A stretch of DNA of 34,358 nucleotides from assembly GCA_903821605.1 (NCBI GenBank), contig CAIJLZ010000009.1, positions 1-34,358 on the forward strand, read 5' to 3'. How positions within the stretch are numbered: the stretch's first letter is position 1; each line of letters begins with the position of its first letter. The notes beneath the pieces were generated by a model. It was not told the origin of the DNA, made no database searches, and saw only the letters and a list, made by a program, of their open reading frames with translations. This DNA comes from an uncultured Sphingomonadales bacterium. GTDB taxonomy: Bacteria; Pseudomonadota; Alphaproteobacteria; Sphingomonadales; Sphingomonadaceae. The translations under genes and the position numbers were made by a program. Of this stretch, positions 16,109 to 24,150 are shown in pieces.

Positions 16109-16951
16109 ATGCCCCTGACCCAAGCCGAAACCGCCCGTATTGTTCAAACCCCCGATTGGAAGCTGCGCTATTATGAGGCGGGCAGCGGCCATCCTGTCAT
16201 CCTCATCCACGGCAGCGGTCCGGGGGCGACGGGCTGGAGCAACTTCTCGCGCAATATCGAGGCGCTGGCCAAGCATTTCCATGTCTATGCGCTCGATATG
16301 CCGGGCTGGGGCGAGTCTGACCCGTGCACGAAGGAAACGCTCGACCATGTCGGCGCCACCATCCAGTTCATGGATGCGCTCGGCATCGACAAGGCGGCGC
16401 TGGTCGGCAATTCAATGGGCGGCATCATCGCACTCGCGGTCAGCGTCGATTATCCGGATCGTGTCAGCCATATCATCACCATGGGTCCGGGCGCCCATCC
16501 GGGGCCGAAGCTATTTGGCCCGGGCGATGGCCCGACCGAGGGCTTGAAAGTCCTGCAGCAAGCCTATCGCACCCCGACCCCGGAAGCGATGATGGCGCTT
16601 GTCAGCATCATGGTGTTCGACAAGAATTTCGCAACGCCGGACCTGTGCAAGGCGCGCTCGGATGCGGCACTGGCCCGCCCGGAGCATCTCGCGAACTTCC
16701 TCGACATGCTGAGCAAGGGCGGCCCGGTGAACCGCTGGGCGGCGATGGACGATCTGGCGAAGTCCAAGATCCCCATGCTGCTGATCCACGGCCGCGATGA
16801 TCGCGTGGTGCATTATGAAAACTCGCTGCTGCTTAACGCTTATATTCCGAACTCGCGGCTCGTTTTGCTCAACCGCTGCGGCCATTGGGCGATGATCGAG
16901 CATGCCGATGAGTTTAACCGGCTTGTCACCGACTTTGTTTTGCACAACTAA
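16109..16951 (+). CDS. Meta-cleavage-product hydrolase, alpha/beta fold (BphD / HsaD / MhpC-like)
   Basis: 280 residues from the ATG at 16109, with AAAGGA upstream; an ATG five codons earlier is possible but sits before that site. The oxyanion region ILIHGSGPGATGWSN, nucleophile Ser102 (GNSMGG), Asp231 (HGRDDRVV) and His259 in RCGHWAMIEHADEFN match the C-C hydrolases BphD, MhpC and HsaD, including the GHW motif and the GxGPG loop. It cleaves the ring-fission product into 2-hydroxypenta-2,4-dienoate and a carboxylic acid. It functionally links this run to the left operon, which holds the dioxygenase and hydratase. It is followed by a terminator hairpin. Confidence 0.9.
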   Translation: MPLTQAETARIVQTPDWKLRYYEAGSGHPVILIHGSGPGATGWSNFSRNIEALAKHFHVYALDMPGWGESDPCTKETLDHVGATIQFMDALGIDKAALVGNSMGGIIALAVSVDYPDRVSHIITMGPGAHPGPKLFGPGDGPTEGLKVLQQAYRTPTPEAMMALVSIMVFDKNFATPDLCKARSDAALARPEHLANFLDMLSKGGPVNRWAAMDDLAKSKIPMLLIHGRDDRVVHYENSLLLNAYIPNSRLVLLNRCGHWAMIEHADEFNRLVTDFVLHN

Positions 16952-16964
16952 CGACTGATTGGCG

Positions 16965-16993
16965 GGGTAGCGGACAGGACCTGTCCGCTACCC
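16965..16993 (+). terminator. Perfect 13-base hairpin after the MCP hydrolase
   Basis: GGGTAGCGGACAG, loop GAC, CTGTCCGCTACCC starts 13 bases after the hydrolase stop, between convergent genes. No long T run follows, but the stem is perfect and GC-rich. It probably ends the plus-strand catabolic run. Confidence 0.7.
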
Positions 16994-17039
16994 TCTCCGG
17001 CTTGCCACAAGCCCCAAATGACGATCTACCCAGGCTGGA

Positions 17040-17070
17040 GTGATCCCGAATACCTATTGTCGGGGATCAC
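17040..17070 (-). terminator. Inverted repeat after the acyl-CoA synthetase gene
   Basis: GTGATCCCGA and TCGGGGATCAC, separated by ten bases, pair over 10 bases with one bulged base. It sits about 45 bases past the synthetase stop in the convergent gap, so it is the likely minus-strand terminator. No T run is seen. Confidence 0.45.
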
Positions 17071-17113
17071 GAACATTGCCCTGTGCGGCACCTTCACCCC
17101 GAAGCGCCACCAT

Positions 17114-18691
17114 TTACCCGCCGATATTGCCCGCCGCTTGGTCGAGCAGCGCGGTACGCAGTTCGCGCTTCAGGATCTTGCCGCTCGCATTGCGGGGGAG
17201 GCTGTCGTAGAAGAAGATGTTCTTCGGCACCTTGAAGCCTGATAAATGAGCCGCGCAATGGCGAGTCACACCCTCATGCGTCACCGTTTCGCCCGCACGC
17301 AGGACGATCACCGCCGTCACCGCCTCGATCCATTTCGGGTCCGGCAATCCGATCACGGCCACTTCACTGATCGCGGGGTGCAGATAAAGCACCTCCTCCA
17401 CCTCGCGTGATGCGACATTTTCACCGCCCGATTTGATCATGTCCTTCTTGCGATCAACCACATTGATATACCCTTCGGCATCAATCACCCCAAGGTCACC
17501 GCTATGGAACCACCCACCCGCGAACGCTTCCGCCGTCCGTTCCGGATCGTTCCAATATCCGCTCAACAACTGGGGCGAACGATGGACGATCTCACCAATT
17601 TCACCCGGGGCCACATCGACCATGTTATCATCGACGATCCGGGTCTCCACATGCAACGTGGGCCGACCGGCAGAACCAAGTCGGTCATGATGCTCTTCAG
17701 GGAAAAGAATGGTCGCAACCGGCGCGATTTCGGTTTGGCCGTATAGATTCCACAGGCGCAGTGCCGGTAACCGCTCGCGCAATTCCCGCAACACTTCGAC
17801 CGGCATGATCGATGCGCCATAATAGCCCTTGGTCAGGCGGCTCAGATCGTGCCGCGCCATTTCGGGCGAGCGCAACAGCGAAATCCAGATCGTCGGCGGC
17901 GCAAAGAACGAGGTTGCCTGATAGCGCGCCAGCAGGGCGATGATATTCTCCGGGGTCGGCTTACCCGTGATGATGTTGAGCGCGCCGACATGCAGCGCCG
18001 GGCCGATCATGCAATCGAGCTGGGCACAATGGAACAGCGGCATCGCATGCAGCGCGATGGTATCGGCAGTCCATTCGCAATCAATGATACAGCTCTGATA
18101 TTCCCACAGCACGCTATGATGCGACAACATCGCGCCCTTGGGGCGGGATTCCGTGCCGCTGGTATAGACGATCTGCAACAAATCATCGCCGCCCCGGGTC
18201 TCATATTGCGGCCCCTCGTCACACCATAACCTCTCCCATGACGGCACCTGTGCGGGCGCGGCATCTGTCTCGCCGGGGATGCCGAACACGCATTCCACGC
18301 TATCCGGGATCGCCTGCTGCGCGACGTCGATGGTGGACTGATCGGCAAACAAGAGCCGTGCCCCCGAATGGTCGAGGATATAACGAACATCATCCGCATT
18401 CAGCATGAAGTTGATCGGCACCAGCACTGCATCCGCCCGCGCAATGGCAAAACGCAGCGCCATAAAGGCATGGCTGTTGCGCGCCATGATCGCGACCCGA
18501 TCACCCGGGCGCAGACCCTCATGTTTTAAACCCGCCGCCAGTTGATCGACAATGTGGTTGAATGCCGCATAGCTCCAACGCGTCTCGCCACAGATGATCG
18601 CGGTCCGATCCCCATGGCGGGCAGCAGACCGCCGCAGCATGGCCGGAAGCGACTGCTGCCGCGCGCCTGATAGTATCTGGTTCATGCTCAT
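17114..18691 (-). CDS. AMP-forming acyl-CoA synthetase (class I adenylate-forming)
   Basis: 525 residues with all adenylation motifs: IVYTSGTESRPKGAMLSHHS (ATP loop, with TES in place of the usual TTG), LWNLYGQTEIAP (A5), GWFHSGDLGVIDAEGYINVV (A7), DRKKDMIKSGGENVASREVE (A8) and the catalytic Lys in NASGKILKREL (A10). It activates an acid with ATP and CoA. Substrate may be a carboxylic pathway intermediate or side chain; a general fatty-acid role is also possible. An ATG two codons in (MNQIL) is an alternative start. The gene is transcribed toward the MCP hydrolase and is separated from the VOC gene by a receptor remnant. Confidence 0.9.
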   Translation of the reverse strand: MSMNQILSGARQQSLPAMLRRSAARHGDRTAIICGETRWSYAAFNHIVDQLAAGLKHEGLRPGDRVAIMARNSHAFMALRFAIARADAVLVPINFMLNADDVRYILDHSGARLLFADQSTIDVAQQAIPDSVECVFGIPGETDAAPAQVPSWERLWCDEGPQYETRGGDDLLQIVYTSGTESRPKGAMLSHHSVLWEYQSCIIDCEWTADTIALHAMPLFHCAQLDCMIGPALHVGALNIITGKPTPENIIALLARYQATSFFAPPTIWISLLRSPEMARHDLSRLTKGYYGASIMPVEVLRELRERLPALRLWNLYGQTEIAPVATILFPEEHHDRLGSAGRPTLHVETRIVDDNMVDVAPGEIGEIVHRSPQLLSGYWNDPERTAEAFAGGWFHSGDLGVIDAEGYINVVDRKKDMIKSGGENVASREVEEVLYLHPAISEVAVIGLPDPKWIEAVTAVIVLRAGETVTHEGVTRHCAAHLSGFKVPKNIFFYDSLPRNASGKILKRELRTALLDQAAGNIGG

Positions 18692-18774
18692 CAGCCTTGT
18701 TCACCCATCACCAAGGCGCGGTTCCTTCCGCGCATCATATTCTTGAATACGCTACGCCCTGCCTCAATGAATGA

Positions 18775-18808
18775 AAGGCCGTACCCCAGCAATCTGTGGC
18801 ACGGCCTT
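18775..18808 (-). terminator. Rho-independent-like terminator of the receptor remnant
   Basis: AAGGCCGT and ACGGCCTT pair perfectly around an 18-base loop that can pair further. On the minus strand the stem ends in a short T-rich tail. It lies 21 bases beyond the stop of the TonB receptor remnant, as in an intact gene end. Confidence 0.65.
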
Positions 18809-18829
18809 CCCTCGCATATCAAGTCGATG

Positions 18830-19057
18830 TTATTTCCAGCGGGCCTGGAGCGTCACACCATAAGACATGGGCTGTCCGACCGATTGGGTAATGATGTCAT
18901 GATAAGAAATCACGTGCTGGACATGATATTGGTTGAAAACATTCTTACCCCATCGGGATGCCGTGATGACATCGCCCGAGAAGTCATCACCAAGCCGTTC
19001 GCCTCGACCACGGGTCCAAGTCTGGATATACAGAATGTGACGAGACAGTGCGGGTCT
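18830..19057 (-). pseudogene. C-terminal remnant of a second TonB-dependent receptor
   Basis: Minus-strand reading gives about 75 codons ending WGKNVFNQYHVQHVISYHD followed by ...GQPMSYGVTLQARWK and TAA. This is the pattern of a TonB receptor C-terminus: a WGxNxF..Y strand, then a final SYGxTLxxR strand, matching WGRNIFDKYY...ASYGATLAFRY of the intact receptor at 10097-12370. An in-frame TGA at 19058-19060 closes it, and no plug, signal peptide or barrel lies upstream. The 3' end and terminator survive while the rest was lost, with the VOC gene now at the breakpoint. Confidence 0.72.
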
Positions 19058-19086
19058 TCACGCCGCCGAACCGGGAGAATAACACA

Positions 19087-19614
19087 GTGAGCAAGGCGAA
19101 ATATGGCGCTATCACCCAGATCGGCTTGGTGGTTGAAGACCTCGATACAAGCATCCAGCACTGGATCGACATGATGGGTGTTGGACCATGGACGGTATTC
19201 AGGAATGTGACCCTGAACGGACAATATCATGGACAAGACACCATCGTGAAAATGGATGTCGGACTTTCCTATCAGGGCGACACCCAGATTGAATTGATCC
19301 ATGTGACGAATGGCGCGCGCTCGCCTTATCTGGACCCAGCAGGCAAGCCACTGGCCGGCCTTCATCACATTGCGTGGCTGGTCGACAATCTCGACACTAT
19401 ATTGGCAACCGCCACATCAGACGGTCTGAAGATCGTGTTTCAGGCGGAAAGCCCGGGCACGCGCGTGGCCTATCTCGAAGCCGATGGTGAGCCGGGAATT
19501 CTGTTCGAATTCATCGAGGGGCCGTCCACTGCGCAACTGATCGTTGAAGGGATCGCGGCGACCCGGAATTGGGACGGGACAAACCCGGTTCACGTGATCG
19601 ACTTTGCCGGCTGA
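19087..19614 (+). CDS. VOC (glyoxalase/methylmalonyl epimerase-like) family protein
   Basis: 175 residues from a GTG at 19087 preceded by GGGAGA; an earlier in-frame GTG at 19048 would add 13 residues that lie in receptor-remnant sequence. Two betaalphabetabetabeta units are visible: GAITQIGLVVEDLDTSIQHW with MGVGPWTVF, then LHHIAWLVDNLDTILATA and ILFEFIEG. Candidate metal ligands are Gln13, Glu in QIELIHV, His in GLHHIAW and Glu in LFEFIEG. Family members include epimerases, dioxygenases and lactoylglutathione lyase, so the reaction is not assigned. It precedes an SDR and a carboxyltransferase, so a CoA-ester epimerase role is possible. Confidence 0.78.
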   Translation: MSKAKYGAITQIGLVVEDLDTSIQHWIDMMGVGPWTVFRNVTLNGQYHGQDTIVKMDVGLSYQGDTQIELIHVTNGARSPYLDPAGKPLAGLHHIAWLVDNLDTILATATSDGLKIVFQAESPGTRVAYLEADGEPGILFEFIEGPSTAQLIVEGIAATRNWDGTNPVHVIDFAG

Positions 19615-19742
19615 GACGCACGTCAGGCGCTTGGCGCAAATCACGGCGTAGATTAGCGACGCGCAGCCCTCATCTGGGGGTTGAATTAGGCGGCGTATTT
19701 GCAGTGTAATAAAACGATAAAAGCCACACAAAGGAGAGACGG

Positions 19743-20597
19743 ATGCATCAAGCTGTTGCGGTCGTTACAGGCGCCAGCCGGGGCGCAGGCCAAGGTATCG
19801 CGCGGGCGCTGGGCGCAGCGGGCTATACCGTCTACGTCACGGGACGCAGCCAGACGGCGGATGCGTCACCGCTGGGCGGGACCATTCATGAGACGGCGGC
19901 AGAGGTAACTGCCGCTGGAGGACGAGGTATCGCCTTCCCATGCGACCATGCCAATGATCACGCCGTGCGCGAACTATTTGCTGTCGTGGAGCGCGACGAA
20001 GGGCGCTTGGACATTCTCGTCAATAACGCTGCGGCGATTAGCAGCGACCTGATCCAGCGCGGTCCGTTCTGGACAAAGCCCGTCGAGATGGCAGACATTA
20101 TTACCGTCGGTCTTCGATCAAGCTATATTGCAGCCCATGCCGCAGCGCCATTGCTCGTCGCCAAGCCGGGCGGCCTCATCATCTTCACCTCAGCGCCCGG
20201 TGCAGTGAACTATGCCCATGGTCCCGCCTATGGCGCACAAAAGGCTGGGGGCGACAAGATGTCAGCCGATATGGCGGTCGAACTGCGTCCGTTCGGCGCA
20301 GCGTCCGTCAGCATCTGGATGGGCCTATTAAAGACGGCGCGTTCAGCCGCTTCCATGGCGGAAAAACCCGGTCAATTTGATTTTCTGCTGCCCTATGCGG
20401 AAACGCCCGACTTCACTGGGCGTCTCATTGCAGCCATCCATAACGACCCCAACATGATGGACCTATCTGGCCGCACGATCATCGGCGCGGAGCAGGCAAA
20501 AGAATATGGCTTGGTCGATATTGATGGGAATAGCCCTAACTCCCTGCGTCCCATCGTGGGGGGGCCTTTTAAATATGATGAGCTCATCATTGATTGA
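19743..20597 (+). CDS. Short-chain dehydrogenase/reductase
   Basis: 284 residues from an ATG with a near-perfect AAGGAGAG site. Motifs: VVTGASRGAGQGIARALG (cofactor loop), TGRS after the second strand, DILVNNAAAIS, IIFTSAPGAV with catalytic Ser, and PAYGAQKAG giving Tyr and Lys. It is longer than classic 250-residue SDRs and resembles the DHRS1-like group with a C-terminal extension. It reduces or oxidises an unknown alcohol or ketone. A possible promoter (TTGAAT, 18 bases, TGTAAT around 19681-19710) lies in the 128-base gap before it. Part of a plausible operon with the carboxyltransferase and the GlcG-like gene. Confidence 0.85.
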   Translation: MHQAVAVVTGASRGAGQGIARALGAAGYTVYVTGRSQTADASPLGGTIHETAAEVTAAGGRGIAFPCDHANDHAVRELFAVVERDEGRLDILVNNAAAISSDLIQRGPFWTKPVEMADIITVGLRSSYIAAHAAAPLLVAKPGGLIIFTSAPGAVNYAHGPAYGAQKAGGDKMSADMAVELRPFGAASVSIWMGLLKTARSAASMAEKPGQFDFLLPYAETPDFTGRLIAAIHNDPNMMDLSGRTIIGAEQAKEYGLVDIDGNSPNSLRPIVGGPFKYDELIID

Positions 20598-20690
20598 TGT
20601 CGATGGCCCTATCCCGGTAAATATGACGCAGCCCCAGCATCTGTCCGAGAAAATGCGATCGCTGCTGGTTGCTCCGCGAGGATGTAAGAA

Positions 20691-22211
20691 ATGGTTGGAA
20701 AATCACAGTTGAACGGTTGGGACAAGATACTTGCGGAGCTAGAGCGCAAACGCGAAATCGCGAGGTCCATGGGTGGCGAGGTCCGGCTCGATCGACACCG
20801 GCAAAGCGGGAAACTCGACGCGCGGCAACGCTTGACGAGCTTTTTTGATGACATGACCTTTGTCGAAATCGGCACACTGGCCGGCAATCGCAGTGAGGCT
20901 GGTCCTGCACCTGCGCCGGCCGACGGGCTGATTGCGGGCTTTGGTCTGGTCGAGGGGCGCCCCATTCTGGCATGCGCCGAAGATTTCACAGTGTTGGCCG
21001 GATCAATCGGAGATGCCGGGGCGGCTAAGCGCCAACGGATCGTCGACCTCGCGAGGCAAGAGCGGTTGCCGCTTGTGTTCATGCTTGAAGGGGCCGGACA
21101 CCGGTTGACCAATCACCATTCCACCCCCGCACCCGGTGATTTGCAGGCGTTGGCGCAATTATCCGGCCAAGTGCCGATGGTGTGCCTCGTGATGGGCCCA
21201 TCGGCGGGCCATTCAGCCCTGACAGCGCCGCTGAGCGACTTTGTGGTCATGACGGAAGCGGCATCATTATTCACTGCCGGTCCGCCGATCGTCAAAGGCG
21301 CACTGGGGGAAACGGCAACCAAGGAAGAACTCGGCGGCCCGGAGGTGCAAACCAGATCCGGGGTCGCACATAATGTCGTCGAAAATGACGGCGACGCAAT
21401 TGCATTGGCGCGGCGATATCTCTCTTACTTCCCCCCCAATGCGTGGGAGGCGCCACCTTGCGATGGCGTGCAGGATGTTGAACCGCGCCGCCTTGACGAC
21501 ATTCTATCCCTGATCAGTGTCGATCCGCGAATCCCATTCGACGCGCATCGGTTGCTGGAGATGGTTGCAGACGCGGGGAGCTTGCTGGAAATCCAGCCTG
21601 CATTTGGCGGCTCGCTTGTCACCGCCTTCGCTCGTCTAGGCGGCAGATCCGTCGCGTTTATCGCAAATAACCCGAGCGTGCGGGCGGGATCAGTCGACAG
21701 CGCGGCGGCGCAGAAGGCCGCTCGCTTCATGGATGTGGCGGACGCATTTCATCTGCCGGTGATCTTCCTCGCAGACAATCCCGGCGTACTTCCCGGCACC
21801 GTATCCGAGCGAGCTGGCGTACTCCGCAGCGCTGCCCGCATGTTCGCTGCCCAGAATCGGTTGAGGGTGCCGAAACTGCACGTCACCTTGCGCAAGGCCT
21901 TTGGCTTCGGGTCTTCCATCATGGCGATGAATCCCTTCGATCACCAAACCGTCAGCTATGCGTTCCCGGCGATTACCATGGGAGCCATGCCTGCCACTAG
22001 CGGTGCGAAAGCCGCCGGCATGGACGCGACGGCACAAGTTGATGCGATTTCCCGACAAACGGAAAGTGCATGGGAGATGGCAGACAAAATGGCCTATGAT
22101 GAAATCATCGACCCCAGAGACTTGCGCAACGCCCTGCTCGACGGCCTGATACTCACTCAAGGCCGAAGCAAAGGGCCGTTTATGCCCCGTCCGCACGGCA
22201 TCCTACCATGA
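20691..22211 (+). CDS. Acyl-CoA carboxyltransferase, propionyl-CoA carboxylase beta-like
   Basis: 506 residues, the usual length of PCCB/AccD5-type subunits, with two crotonase-like domains. N-terminal domain: ARQRLTSFFDDMTFVEIG, GSIGDAGAAKRQRIVDLA, MGPSAGHSALTAPLSDFVVM and KEELGGPEVQTRSGVAH. C-terminal domain: FMDVADAFHLPVIFLADNPG, AFGFGSSIMAMN and ATSGAKAAGMDA. It moves a carboxyl group between biotin and an acyl-CoA. No biotin carboxylase or carrier gene is in the window, so it must use subunits encoded elsewhere or act as a decarboxylase subunit. RBS GAGGATG is weak. The stop overlaps a small ORF by ATGA. Confidence 0.85.
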   Translation: MVGKSQLNGWDKILAELERKREIARSMGGEVRLDRHRQSGKLDARQRLTSFFDDMTFVEIGTLAGNRSEAGPAPAPADGLIAGFGLVEGRPILACAEDFTVLAGSIGDAGAAKRQRIVDLARQERLPLVFMLEGAGHRLTNHHSTPAPGDLQALAQLSGQVPMVCLVMGPSAGHSALTAPLSDFVVMTEAASLFTAGPPIVKGALGETATKEELGGPEVQTRSGVAHNVVENDGDAIALARRYLSYFPPNAWEAPPCDGVQDVEPRRLDDILSLISVDPRIPFDAHRLLEMVADAGSLLEIQPAFGGSLVTAFARLGGRSVAFIANNPSVRAGSVDSAAAQKAARFMDVADAFHLPVIFLADNPGVLPGTVSERAGVLRSAARMFAAQNRLRVPKLHVTLRKAFGFGSSIMAMNPFDHQTVSYAFPAITMGAMPATSGAKAAGMDATAQVDAISRQTESAWEMADKMAYDEIIDPRDLRNALLDGLILTQGRSKGPFMPRPHGILP

Positions 22212-22441
22212 CCTTCAGTCACCGAACGAGCATCCGAGGGGAAAATCGCGATGTGCTGAATGAACCCAGATCGCGCTGTTCTGATGCGCTCAGATCTGGA
22301 CAGTGCCCCGCGACCCAGGGGGATATGGGGTTGGGCGATGCCAAGCTTATGGCCGACACCATCGAACGTCTCTATGGGGCGAAAGGCGCGCCCGTCCCCG
22401 CCGCACTCAACCACGTTACAACCAAAGGAAATCATATATGA
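22208..22441 (+). CDS. Small ORF, unknown, bridging carboxyltransferase and GlcG-like genes
   Basis: 77 codons that start in an ATGA overlap with the carboxyltransferase stop and end in an ATGA overlap with the GlcG-like start. The second half (GDAKLMADTIERLYGAKGAP) reads as a normal helix-forming protein with G/C-ending codons. The first half is arginine- and serine-rich and less convincing. No family is recognised. It may be a genuine small coupled protein, the C-terminal remnant of a deleted gene fused to random sequence, or simply an open frame. A Shine-Dalgarno-like AAAGGAAA near its end serves the next gene. Confidence 0.38.
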   Translation: MTFSHRTSIRGENRDVLNEPRSRCSDALRSGQCPATQGDMGLGDAKLMADTIERLYGAKGAPVPAALNHVTTKGNHI

Positions 22442-22866
22442 GCCGCATCACACTCGACCAAGCCAATGCCGTCATCGCCGGGGCCTTCGACAAGGCGCGC
22501 GAGATGGCGCTCAAGCCGTTGGGCGTGGCGGTGCTTGATGCAGGCGGCCATCTGATCGCCTATCAGCGGCAGGATGGCGCATCGACCGGGCGGTTTCAAC
22601 TGGCCTTGGGCAAGGCGGCGGGTGCGTTATTCTTGGGCATTTCCTCGCGCAAGATTGGCGCAATGGCCGCTGAGCGCCCAACGTTCCTCGCCGCGCTTGG
22701 CCCGATAGCACCTGCGGGCGTGATCCCGGCAGCCGGTGGGGTGATTGTCGTGGACGAAAGCGGCATTGCCATCGGGGCAGTTGGCATTTCTGGCGACTTG
22801 TCCGACATGGATGAAGCCTGCACGCTGGCGGGCATCGCTGCAGCCGGGCTGACCGCACAGGCCTAG
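22438..22866 (+). CDS. GlcG/HbpS family (haem-binding-like, PduO C-terminal) protein
   Basis: 142 residues from the ATG at 22438 preceded by AAAGGAAA. The family pattern is clear: LDQANAVIAGAFDKAREM, PLGVAVLDAGGHLIAYQRQD, FQLALGKAAGALFLGISSR, AAGGVIVVDESGIAIGAVGISG and DMDEACTLAGIAA. GlcG/HbpS proteins are small single-domain proteins often placed in catabolic operons, with haem- or flavin-related roles reported for some and no settled function for most. Here it is the last gene of the carboxyltransferase run. Confidence 0.85.
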   Translation: MSRITLDQANAVIAGAFDKAREMALKPLGVAVLDAGGHLIAYQRQDGASTGRFQLALGKAAGALFLGISSRKIGAMAAERPTFLAALGPIAPAGVIPAAGGVIVVDESGIAIGAVGISGDLSDMDEACTLAGIAAAGLTAQA

Positions 22867-22964
22867 GCGGTATTGACTGCGGCTGGGGAAAGCACGTTGC
22901 CACCAAAGGGACAACCCCGCTTTGGCACCGGTGCAGATCAACAAATTGATCCAACCGGCGCGGT

Positions 22965-22981
22965 ACGGCCTTATTGGCCGT
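22965..22981. terminator. Short hairpin in the convergent gap
   Basis: ACGGCC, loop TTATT, GGCCGT lies at the very end of the minus-strand glycerophosphotransferase-like gene and after the GlcG-like gene. It is a 6-base stem and could serve either strand. No T run follows. Confidence 0.35.
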
Positions 22982-24150
22982 CAGATCGTCGCTAGATAAC
23001 CAACCAACGCCTCCGCACCACGCTGGCTAGCCGTTCTCCCCGGCTGGTAATCCATCGTCTGGGCAAAAAGCCGATCCTGTTCGGGCAGATGGGTTGATGC
23101 ATTATCCTGCCAATGCGGAATGCGCGCGGCAAGCGCTGACGGGTCATGCAGGATCTCACCATTGCGCCAAAACTCATAACGCTCCGGCGAACCGGTCGCT
23201 GGCGCGCCAAGCGGATCGAGGAAGTAACAAGCGCCGCGATGCAACAGAAACTCGTATATCTGACTACTCACATCGCCAATATAGGCATTGGCCGACATCG
23301 TATAGCTCATATCAAATAAATTAGGTCCATCCACATCGATAAGGATATTTGGCGCTGAAAGATATTTTTCAGCGATATCCGGGCGCCGCTTCAGAACTTT
23401 ATATTCCAACGAATAATGAATTTTCTTTCGGAATAGCATCACATGCGGCGCGAAGATGAGATTATATTTATCGGGATTTTGGAAGAAATATTCCAACACC
23501 TCATTTCCCATTGCATACCATGACGACAGGCGTGGATCGAAATGCGGATTATAGAGGAAGACCGGCAGATCATTATCAAAGAAGCGTTTCACCCGCGCCG
23601 GATCAATCGTATCGAATTTGGGATAGCCGATAATCCGGCATTTGGTGGCCTCGGTGATGCCATGACGGACCATCTCATCGACCAGTTTCTGCCCGCTCAG
23701 CAACATCAGGTCGAAGCGTGCAAGATCAGGGTGATAGGCCACATTGCGGTCACCGGAGCCGTGCGGCACATAGACAAATCGGGGCGAACGCGTGCCCAAT
23801 CGCTGCTTGACGCGCAGGCAGGTCCGCTCGGTTGAAACAAGCAAATCAACGCCCGAAAACAAATCTTCATTATACCGCAACCGGGCAAGCCGAAACACCG
23901 GGGCAACCGTGTTGAGCGGCTTCAACCAGCGGGCTGCCCAATCCGGCATGGTCAAGGTCACCCATTCAATATGGGCATGGGCCGCTTCCGGAATAATAGC
24001 GGCAACAGTGCGCCGGATTGCCTCGGTCCCGCTGGCCACCACGACCCGGACTTGTGGCGCATGAACCGCGAGATGACCGGCGATGCCCGCGATATGCGCG
24101 GCCTGATGTGCGGCATCATGGTTGAACAGAAACAGGATGCGTTGGGTCAT
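22981..24150 (-). CDS. CDP-glycerol glycerophosphotransferase-like protein (surface polymer)
   Basis: 389 residues. MTQRILFLFNHDAAHQAAHI starts a Rossmann-like domain. VYVPHGSGDRNVAYHPDLARFD (with HG), GYPKFDTID (about 195-203), FLYNPHFDPRLSSW, IFAPHVMLF and the SYTMSANAYIGDVSSQIYEFL stretch match the CDP-glycerol glycerophosphotransferase (TagB/TagF-like) catalytic half, where PH and D-S-S are typical. In Gram-negative bacteria such proteins transfer polyol phosphates or related groups onto surface glycans. The 4-base overlap with the flippase places it in a glycan export operon. Exact donor and acceptor cannot be inferred. The gene is rich in AT-ending codons near 23280-23560 compared with catabolic neighbours. 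Confidence 0.72.
   Translation of the reverse strand: MTQRILFLFNHDAAHQAAHIAGIAGHLAVHAPQVRVVVASGTEAIRRTVAAIIPEAAHAHIEWVTLTMPDWAARWLKPLNTVAPVFRLARLRYNEDLFSGVDLLVSTERTCLRVKQRLGTRSPRFVYVPHGSGDRNVAYHPDLARFDLMLLSGQKLVDEMVRHGITEATKCRIIGYPKFDTIDPARVKRFFDNDLPVFLYNPHFDPRLSSWYAMGNEVLEYFFQNPDKYNLIFAPHVMLFRKKIHYSLEYKVLKRRPDIAEKYLSAPNILIDVDGPNLFDMSYTMSANAYIGDVSSQIYEFLLHRGACYFLDPLGAPATGSPERYEFWRNGEILHDPSALAARIPHWQDNASTHLPEQDRLFAQTMDYQPGRTASQRGAEALVGYLATI

Noticed and set aside
18910-19368. 152-codon minus-strand frame opposite the VOC gene
   Set aside because: It is out of frame with the receptor remnant it overlaps and has no family features; the VOC and remnant readings explain the region better.
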